NCBI GenBank assembly: GCA_003485885.1 | Contig: DNHM01000543.1 | Span: 1 to 10,160 of the forward strand | DNA from: Acidimicrobiaceae bacterium | GTDB taxonomy: Bacteria > Actinomycetota > Acidimicrobiia > Acidimicrobiales > UBA10347 | Length of the DNA stretch: 10,160 nt | Direction: 5' to 3' | Shown: in pieces, positions 4,570 to 10,160 of the stretch | How positions within the stretch are numbered: the stretch's first letter is position 1 | Layout: each line of letters opens with the position of its first letter | Made by a program: the position numbers and the translations under genes | Notes under the pieces: model-generated | What the model was told of the DNA's origin: nothing | Databases searched by the model: none | What the model saw: only the letters and a program-made list of their open reading frames with translations

Positions 4570-5837
4570 CTGCCCTGATCATCAGAGGCGGCACCGTCAT
4601 CGACTCCACCGGGACACGCACCGAAGATGTTGGCGTCGTCGACGATCGGATCGTCGACGTCGCAGCGGCCCCAGATTCTGCAACCGTTATCGACGCCACC
4701 GGCTGTGTTGTGTCGACTGGCCTGGTTGACCTCCATGCCCACATGGGGGAGCCGGGTGACGAAGCAGCTGAGACCATGGAAAGTGGTGGTCGTGCCGCTG
4801 TCCTAGGCGGTTTCACAACCGTGTTGGTTATGCCGAATACGATGCCGCCGGTCGACACTGCCGCGGTCGTTGAGCACATTCGAACGTTGGCCAACGCAGC
4901 GCTGTGTCATGTCGAAGTGGCTGGGTGTATCACCGTCGACAGAGCCGGCACCCATCTCGCTCCGCTGGGTGAACTGGCCGAGGTCGGCGTCCGTTTCGTA
5001 ACCGACTGTGGCGCCGGCGTGCAGAACCCGCTGCTCCTGCGGCGAGCGCTCGAGTACACAACGCCGTTCGGTCTTACGATTGCCCAGCCCGCTGACTGTG
5101 TCGAGCTCAGCGTTGGTGCCGAGATGCACGAGGGCGAGTGGTCAAGTTGGCTCGGCTTGCCTGGTGCGCCGTCCGAAGCCGAGGAGATCATGGTTATGCG
5201 TGACATCGCGCTGGCTCGGCTGACCGGTGCACGGTTGCACTTTCAGACATTGTCCACGGCTCGGTCGTTTGCACTCGTGGCCGAGGCCCAGCGCGCTGGT
5301 ATCACGGTGAGCGCGGAGATCGCATCGCACCATCTTGTGTTATGTGATGCCGATCTCTCCACGTACGACACCAGTCGTAAAGTTGAGCCGCCGCTCCGCG
5401 AACTGTCGGATGTCGCGGCGGTACGCCATGACGTTTCCTCAGGCCTTATCGACTGCATCGTGAGTGATCACACGCCTCATTCGACCGACCGCAAGGAACG
5501 TCCTTTCGACGCTGCCGAAGCTGGTTCTGTCGGGCTTGAAACCGCACTGGCCGTTGCTCTAAGCCAAGACATCGCTATCAGTCAGGTGCTGCGAGCAATG
5601 AGTTGGCGGCCAGCAGAACTCCTTGGCCTCGGCAGCCCATCTGAACGTACGATCACCCCCGGCGTAACTGCCGACCTGACCATCATCGACCCCCACGAAA
5701 GGTTCACCGTGTCCACACAAACACAAGCCACCGCAGGCACAAACAGCGCGTTCGAAGGCGCTGAGCTGCGAGGCCGAGTGCGAACGACCATCGTTGATGG
5801 CCGTGTAGTGGTACACGAAGGCGAGATCACACAATGA
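4566..5837 (+). CDS. pyrC: dihydroorotase homologue lacking key catalytic residues (probable pseudo-dihydroorotase)
   Basis: Amidohydrolase-fold protein of 423 residues, full length for a class I dihydroorotase and clearly of that family: an N-terminal beta-sandwich strand set (1-50), DLHAHMGEPG (55-64), GGFTTVLVMPNT (81-92), MHEGEWSSWLG (187-197), SHH (254-256), PPLRE (275-279), SDHTPH (300-305) and SVGLETAL (321-328). Compared with catalytic members, several invariant residues are changed. HLREPG has become HMGEPG (substrate-carboxylate Arg is G61). AQHxED has become AQPADC (metal His is P175). HxxHxST has become HFQTLST (second metal His is T228). KVNPPLR has become KVEPPLR (Asn is E274). 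SDDG has become TDCG (148 is Cys). H57, H59 and D301 remain. With two of the metal-ligand histidines missing, a binuclear zinc centre is unlikely. The frame is intact and lies between ATGA overlaps with pyrB and carA, so the protein is kept, not decaying. Pseudomonas has a comparable inactive PyrC' that is needed to assemble PyrB. Enzymatic activity is not excluded but I consider it unlikely. Confidence 0.9.
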   Translation: MTALIIRGGTVIDSTGTRTEDVGVVDDRIVDVAAAPDSATVIDATGCVVSTGLVDLHAHMGEPGDEAAETMESGGRAAVLGGFTTVLVMPNTMPPVDTAAVVEHIRTLANAALCHVEVAGCITVDRAGTHLAPLGELAEVGVRFVTDCGAGVQNPLLLRRALEYTTPFGLTIAQPADCVELSVGAEMHEGEWSSWLGLPGAPSEAEEIMVMRDIALARLTGARLHFQTLSTARSFALVAEAQRAGITVSAEIASHHLVLCDADLSTYDTSRKVEPPLRELSDVAAVRHDVSSGLIDCIVSDHTPHSTDRKERPFDAAEAGSVGLETALAVALSQDIAISQVLRAMSWRPAELLGLGSPSERTITPGVTADLTIIDPHERFTVSTQTQATAGTNSAFEGAELRGRVRTTIVDGRVVVHEGEITQ

Positions 5838-6973
5838 GCGCAACGAATCCACACAAAGTTGTCGAGGCCGCACTGGTATTGGCCGATGGCACGGTGTTCG
5901 AGGGCGAAGCCTTCGGAGCAGCCCCGGCCAGTGGAGTTGCCACCGGCGAGGTCGTGTTCAACACTGTCATGTCGGGTTACCAGGAGGTGATCACCGATCC
6001 GTCCTATGCCGGCCAGATCGTGACTTTTACCTACCCACACCTTGGAAATTACGGCGTCAATAGCGCCGATCACGAGAGCCGCAGGCCATTCCTGCGTGGT
6101 GTTATTGCCCGCGATATACCCCGTCGGCATAGCAACTGGCGAAGCGAAACCGACCTCACCAGTTTCCTGGTGGAACACGGCGTAGCAGGCATTGCCGGCA
6201 TCGATACCCGACGCCTGACCCGTCATATTCGCGATACTGGCGCCATGCCAGGCGCGTTCGGCACAGCCGACGAAGCCACGTTGCGAGCTGCTGCGGTTGC
6301 CGAACCTGGCACCGATGGGCTCGACATGGCTGCGACGGTTACGTGCGACTCTCCGTACAGCGTCGCCTCGGCACGTGCCGACAACAAGGCCCCGTGGAAC
6401 ATGATCGCCGTCGACTTCGGCATCAAGTCCACCATCCTGGATCAGCTGGCGTTATTAGGCGGGGTCACGGTTGTGCCTGCGTCCACCGCTGCTGCAACCA
6501 TTCTTGAGCACAAACCTGACGGCGTGTTCTTGTCGAACGGTCCAGGTGACCCTGAAGGTGTTGTTGGCGCCACCGAGATGATCGATGGTCTTCTGGGCGA
6601 GGTACCAGTTTTCGGTATCTGCCTGGGCCACCAGCTGCTTTCACTCACGCTTGGTTTACCTGCCTTCAAGCTGCCGTTTGGGCATCACGGTGGCAATCAT
6701 CCCGTGCGTAACCTGGCCGAGGGCACCGTGGAGATCACCAGCCAGAATCACAACTTCTGCGTGGCCGACGACTCGGTAAACGGTGTCGAGATCACGCATA
6801 TCAATCTCAACGACCAAACAGTCGAAGGAATCCGCAGCCTTGATGTGCCTGCATTCAGCGTGCAGTACCACCCCGAAGCGGGGCCGGGACCACACGACAG
6901 TCGCTACTTGTTCGAACGATTTGACCAGCTCATGACCGACGTACATGGTCAACCCCAGGGAGGTCAGGGCTGA
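5834..6973 (+). CDS. carA: carbamoyl-phosphate synthase small (glutaminase) subunit
   Basis: CarA, 379 residues, hydrolyses glutamine and channels ammonia to CarB for carbamoyl phosphate synthesis, feeding both pyrimidine and arginine routes. The N-terminal domain (about 1-170) carries [22 protein letters not shown] (37-58) and [14 protein letters not shown] (123-136). The C-terminal class I glutamine amidotransferase domain (about 188-370) has SNGPGDP (234-240), the nucleophile elbow GICLGHQ with C263 (261-267), the [10 protein letters not shown] loop (282-291), NHNFCV (305-310), and the catalytic pair H346 and E348 in YHPEAGPGP. The triad is complete, so the enzyme should be active. The start overlaps the preceding stop by ATGA, preceded by a weak AAGGCGAG. 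The gene ends in TGATG shared with carB. Confidence 0.97.
   Translation: MSATNPHKVVEAALVLADGTVFEGEAFGAAPASGVATGEVVFNTVMSGYQEVITDPSYAGQIVTFTYPHLGNYGVNSADHESRRPFLRGVIARDIPRRHSNWRSETDLTSFLVEHGVAGIAGIDTRRLTRHIRDTGAMPGAFGTADEATLRAAAVAEPGTDGLDMAATVTCDSPYSVASARADNKAPWNMIAVDFGIKSTILDQLALLGGVTVVPASTAAATILEHKPDGVFLSNGPGDPEGVVGATEMIDGLLGEVPVFGICLGHQLLSLTLGLPAFKLPFGHHGGNHPVRNLAEGTVEITSQNHNFCVADDSVNGVEITHINLNDQTVEGIRSLDVPAFSVQYHPEAGPGPHDSRYLFERFDQLMTDVHGQPQGGQG
6957..6964 (+). promoter_or_regulatory. strong Shine-Dalgarno for carB within the end of carA
   Basis: AGGGAGGT lies eight bases before the carB ATG at 6973, inside the last codons of carA. It is the strongest ribosome-binding site among the overlapping pyr genes and supports the 6973 start. 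It may allow direct initiation on carB in addition to coupling through the TGATG overlap. Confidence 0.7.
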
Positions 6974-9900
6974 TGCCTCGCCGCGATGATATTTCGAGCA
7001 TCCTGCTGATTGGTTCTGGTCCAATTGTGATTGGCCAGGCCTGTGAATTTGACTACTCGGGCACCCAGGCATGCCGAGTGTTACGAGACGAGGGTTACCG
7101 AGTCATCCTGGCGAACTCGAACCCGGCCACGATCATGACCGACCCCGAGTTTGCCGACGCGACCTACATCGAGCCGCTCACACTCGAAGTGCTGACCGAG
7201 ATCATCAAGGTCGAGAAACCCGATGCGCTCCTGCCAACACTCGGCGGCCAAACTGCGCTGAACCTGGCCATGGAAGCGGTCGAGGCCGGGGTGCTCGATA
7301 AGTACAACGTTGAGCTCATCGGCGCCGACGCCGAAGCAATTGCCACCGCCGAGGACCGTGAACGATTCAAGATCGCCATGATCGAGATCGGTCTTGAGGT
7401 GCCGCTGTCGGCATCAGCCCGAGGCACCGGCGACACCAAACAGGAACAGCTCGAAACGGGTATGGCCAAGGCCCGAGAAGCTGTCGAGACGATTGGACTG
7501 CCAGTTATTATCCGCCCGGCGTACATCCTTGGCGGCAAGGGCACAGGCTTCGCCCACACCATGGAAGAATTCGAGTTCGTGGCCAGCCACGGCCTCGAAT
7601 CGAGCCCCATTTCTGAGATCCTGATCGAAGAATCGATCAAGGGCTGGAAAGAATTCGAACTCGAGGTCATGCGTGACCATGCCGACAACTGCGTGGTTGT
7701 GTGTGCGATCGAGAACCTCGATCCCATGGGTGTACATACTGGCGATTCGATCACGGTTGCTCCAGCGCAGACGCTGACCGACGTTGAATACCAAAAGATG
7801 CGCGACGATGCCTTTGCTGTCATGCGCCGAGTCGGCGTCGAGACCGGCGGCTCGAACGTGCAGTTCGCTGTTGACCCCGTCGATGGCCGCCAGGTTGTTA
7901 TTGAAATGAATCCCCGTGTGAGTCGTTCCTCGGCGCTTGCGTCCAAAGCAACCGGCTTCCCAATCGCCAAGATCGCGGCTCGGTTGGCTGTTGGGTACAC
8001 ACTCGACGAAATCCCGAATGACATCACCGAGAAGACCCCGGCGAGTTTCGAACCAACCATCGACTATGTCGTCACCAAGATTCCTCGGTGGAACTTCGAG
8101 AAGTTCAGCGGCACACCGTCGGTACTCGGATCACAGATGCAAGCGGTCGGCGAAGTTATGGCCATTGGTCGGACCTTCACCGAGTCGTTGCAGAAGGCGC
8201 TGCGTTCACTCGAACTTGGCCGGTTCGGGCTCAACTGTGATCCAGGCGAGGCGCTCCTTGACGAGGTTCCAATCGACGAACTGCTCGCCCAGTCAGCCAT
8301 CGGTACGCCTGAACGGATCTGGGAACTCGAAGCCGTGCTCCGTCGGGGTAAGACGGTCGACGAGGTCTACGAAGCGACCAAGGTTGACCCGTGGTTCCTC
8401 GACCAGATGCTGGTGATTTCTGAAGAACGGGCTCGTCTCGAAGCTGTTGGATTTGCGGACATGGGTCGGGCTGACTGGCGCCGGGCCAAACGCCATGGAT
8501 TCAGCGACGAACAGCTTGCGTACCTGTGGCAGGTCGAGCTCACTACTGTCCGTGCCGCTCGCCGGGAAGCAGGTGTCTTCCCCACATATAAGACGGTAGA
8601 TACCTGTGGCGCCGAGTTCGAAGCCGACACGCCGTATCACTACTCGACATGGGAAGACGACAGCGAGGTTGCGCCCAGCGATCGTCCCAAGGTCATCATC
8701 TTGGGATCGGGGCCGAATCGCATTGGTCAGGGCATCGAGTTCGACTACTGCTGCGTCCACGCCAGCTTCGCACTACGCGACGCCGGTTATGAGACCATCA
8801 TGGTCAACTGCAATCCCGAGACGGTATCGACCGACTACGACACCAGCGACCGGTTGTATTTCGAACCGCTGACTTACGACGATGTCATGAACATCATCGA
8901 GGCCGAGATCGCTTCAGCCGAAGCCGGTGGCGGCCCAGGTATTGCTGGCATCATCGTGAGCCTTGGAGGCCAGACACCACTGAAACTGGCTGGTGAACTA
9001 CCACGTGAGCTGATTGCCGGGACAAGCCCGGACTCAATCGACCTGGCCGAGGACCGCGAGCGGTGGAATGCGCTGTGTGAACGACTCGACATAGCGCAAC
9101 CTCCGGGCGGCACTGCGACCACCGTCGAAGAAGCTATTGCCGTGGTCAACAAGGTCGGATACCCGGCACTTATGCGCCCGTCGTATGTCCTTGGCGGCCG
9201 GGCCATGACCATCGTGCACGACGAGCAAGGCTTGCGCGATGCAATGGCCGAACTCGCCTCGATGGGTTCGTTGGGACGCGAGGGCGGTCTATCCGCAGAA
9301 CGCCCGGTGCTTGTCGATCGATTCCTCGAAGATGCGATCGAAGTCGATGTTGACTCGATTCGTGACAGCACTGGTGAAGTACTCATCGGCGGGATCATGG
9401 AACATGTCGAAGAAGCCGGTGTGCACTCTGGTGATAGCGCGTGCATGATTCCACCGCAATCGCTGCCGCCGCAAACAATTGCTGACCTCGAAGCGGTGAC
9501 CGCAGCGCTTGCTACGGAGCTCGAAGTCATTGGGCTGCTCAACGTGCAGTTCGCAGTCACCAACGATGGGGGAGAACGCAATATCTATGTGCTCGAAGCC
9601 AACCCTCGTGCATCGCGTACCGTGCCGTTTGTGGCCAAGGCAACGGGGCGTCCGTTGGTGAAGATCGCAACCCGGGTCATGCTGGGTGCGAGCTTGGAAG
9701 AACTGCGCTCCGAAGGCATGCTTGGCGATATCGCCCCTGGCGACCATGTTGCGGTCAAAGAAGCTGTCTTGCCGTTTAACCGCTTCCCCGAGAGCGACCA
9801 GTTACTCGGTCCAGAAATGCGCAGTACGGGCGAAGTTATGGGTATCGACTTGGGAGTCGGCCTGGCATTCGCCAAGAGCCAGATTGCTGCGGGTACCAAG

Positions 9901-10160
9901 ATGCCAGACGCTGGCGCGATCTTCTTCAGCGTGGCCGACCGCGACAAGGCAATGGGCATCGAGGCGGCCCGTAGTTATGCCGAACTGGGTTTCGACATCA
10001 TTGCGACCGCCGGCACAGCTGCTGCCCTTCGGGCTGAGGGCGTCGAGGTAGCCGGTGTTGCCGCAAAGGTCGGAGCGCCAGCCGGCGAACATGATGGCAG
10101 CGTGTCGCTTCCCGACGCGGTCGAACTGATTGAAAAACAGCGTCTGGTCATGGTGATCAA
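6973..10160 (+). CDS. carB: carbamoyl-phosphate synthase large subunit, 3' end outside window
   Basis: CarB makes carbamoyl phosphate from bicarbonate, two ATP and CarA-derived ammonia. 1062 codons are in the window and the frame is still open at 10160; the family is usually about 1070-1110 residues, so only the very end is missing. The N-terminal synthetase half (about 1-400) begins [21 protein letters not shown] and includes [10 protein letters not shown] (48-57), LGGQTALN (90-97), [12 protein letters not shown] (181-192) and [18 protein letters not shown] (311-328). The oligomerisation region is about 400-565. The second half has [19 protein letters not shown] (579-597), [16 protein letters not shown] (611-626), [11 protein letters not shown] (734-744) and [18 protein letters not shown] (874-891). 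The MGS-like allosteric domain starts near 981 ([11 protein letters not shown]). Relative to E. coli there are two short insertions, about 150-163 and 646-657. No frameshift was seen. Confidence 0.97.
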   Translation, partial: MPRRDDISSILLIGSGPIVIGQACEFDYSGTQACRVLRDEGYRVILANSNPATIMTDPEFADATYIEPLTLEVLTEIIKVEKPDALLPTLGGQTALNLAMEAVEAGVLDKYNVELIGADAEAIATAEDRERFKIAMIEIGLEVPLSASARGTGDTKQEQLETGMAKAREAVETIGLPVIIRPAYILGGKGTGFAHTMEEFEFVASHGLESSPISEILIEESIKGWKEFELEVMRDHADNCVVVCAIENLDPMGVHTGDSITVAPAQTLTDVEYQKMRDDAFAVMRRVGVETGGSNVQFAVDPVDGRQVVIEMNPRVSRSSALASKATGFPIAKIAARLAVGYTLDEIPNDITEKTPASFEPTIDYVVTKIPRWNFEKFSGTPSVLGSQMQAVGEVMAIGRTFTESLQKALRSLELGRFGLNCDPGEALLDEVPIDELLAQSAIGTPERIWELEAVLRRGKTVDEVYEATKVDPWFLDQMLVISEERARLEAVGFADMGRADWRRAKRHGFSDEQLAYLWQVELTTVRAARREAGVFPTYKTVDTCGAEFEADTPYHYSTWEDDSEVAPSDRPKVIILGSGPNRIGQGIEFDYCCVHASFALRDAGYETIMVNCNPETVSTDYDTSDRLYFEPLTYDDVMNIIEAEIASAEAGGGPGIAGIIVSLGGQTPLKLAGELPRELIAGTSPDSIDLAEDRERWNALCERLDIAQPPGGTATTVEEAIAVVNKVGYPALMRPSYVLGGRAMTIVHDEQGLRDAMAELASMGSLGREGGLSAERPVLVDRFLEDAIEVDVDSIRDSTGEVLIGGIMEHVEEAGVHSGDSACMIPPQSLPPQTIADLEAVTAALATELEVIGLLNVQFAVTNDGGERNIYVLEANPRASRTVPFVAKATGRPLVKIATRVMLGASLEELRSEGMLGDIAPGDHVAVKEAVLPFNRFPESDQLLGPEMRSTGEVMGIDLGVGLAFAKSQIAAGTKMPDAGAIFFSVADRDKAMGIEAARSYAELGFDIIATAGTAAALRAEGVEVAGVAAKVGAPAGEHDGSVSLPDAVELIEKQRLVMVI

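Noticed and set aside
4566..5837. The pyrC changes as sequencing errors or a decaying pseudogene.
   Set aside because: The changes are separate multi-base codon substitutions at widely spaced sites in a frame with no stop or shift, and both ATGA junctions are intact. Error or neutral decay is unlikely.
7164..8060. Long minus-strand open frame (298 codons, Ser-rich) opposite carB.
   Set aside because: Low-complexity Ser/Ala/Thr-rich antisense shadow of a highly conserved carB segment. The same applies to 8874-9581 on the minus strand.

Overview
The window looks like a chromosomal housekeeping segment from a moderately GC-rich actinobacterium. The order pepP/pepQ-type peptidase, efp, nusB, then pyrR-pyrB-pyrC-carA-carB is the usual actinobacterial layout. 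Leaderless or TANNNT-type promoter elements and an EF-P of the PGKGP-loop type also fit. Class Acidimicrobiia is my best guess from protein flavour, but that is inference and no rRNA or tRNA gene is present to confirm it. Everything recognised is on the + strand, and I see no mobile element, CRISPR array or RNA gene.

Layout. Bases 1-84 are a 15-bp tandem repeat, five identical copies plus a partial sixth. It lies in frame with, and at the open 5' end of, an M24 Xaa-Pro peptidase gene (2-1171). A 277-bp gap follows, holding two perfect inverted repeats and a probable leaderless promoter for efp (1449-2012). nusB (2014-2427) follows efp after one base. A GNAT acetyltransferase gene (2443-2964) comes next. 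The pyrimidine operon begins with pyrR (3035-3601), preceded by a short leader with a PyrR-binding-type hairpin and a strong Shine-Dalgarno sequence inside a second possible hairpin. pyrB, the pyrC homologue and carA each start within an ATGA overlap of the gene before. carB starts in a TGATG overlap and runs off the right edge at 10160.

How the genes work together. carA and carB make carbamoyl phosphate, pyrB condenses it with aspartate, and a dihydroorotase should then close the ring. PyrR should sense UMP/UTP and repress the operon through the leader RNA. EF-P (translation of polyproline) and NusB (rRNA antitermination) belong to an upstream expression-machinery group.

Most notable point. 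The 'dihydroorotase' in the operon keeps its fold signature and HxH motif but has lost two metal-ligand histidines (now Pro175 and Thr228), the substrate-binding Arg (now Gly61) and the Asn of the NPPLR motif (now Glu274). It reads as a maintained pseudo-dihydroorotase, analogous to Pseudomonas PyrC', that may scaffold the aspartate carbamoyltransferase. If so, a catalytic dihydroorotase must be encoded elsewhere. A second oddity is that PyrR keeps its RNA-binding residues but has lost the Arg of its pyrophosphate loop. The operon leader has the parts expected for PyrR-dependent translational control.
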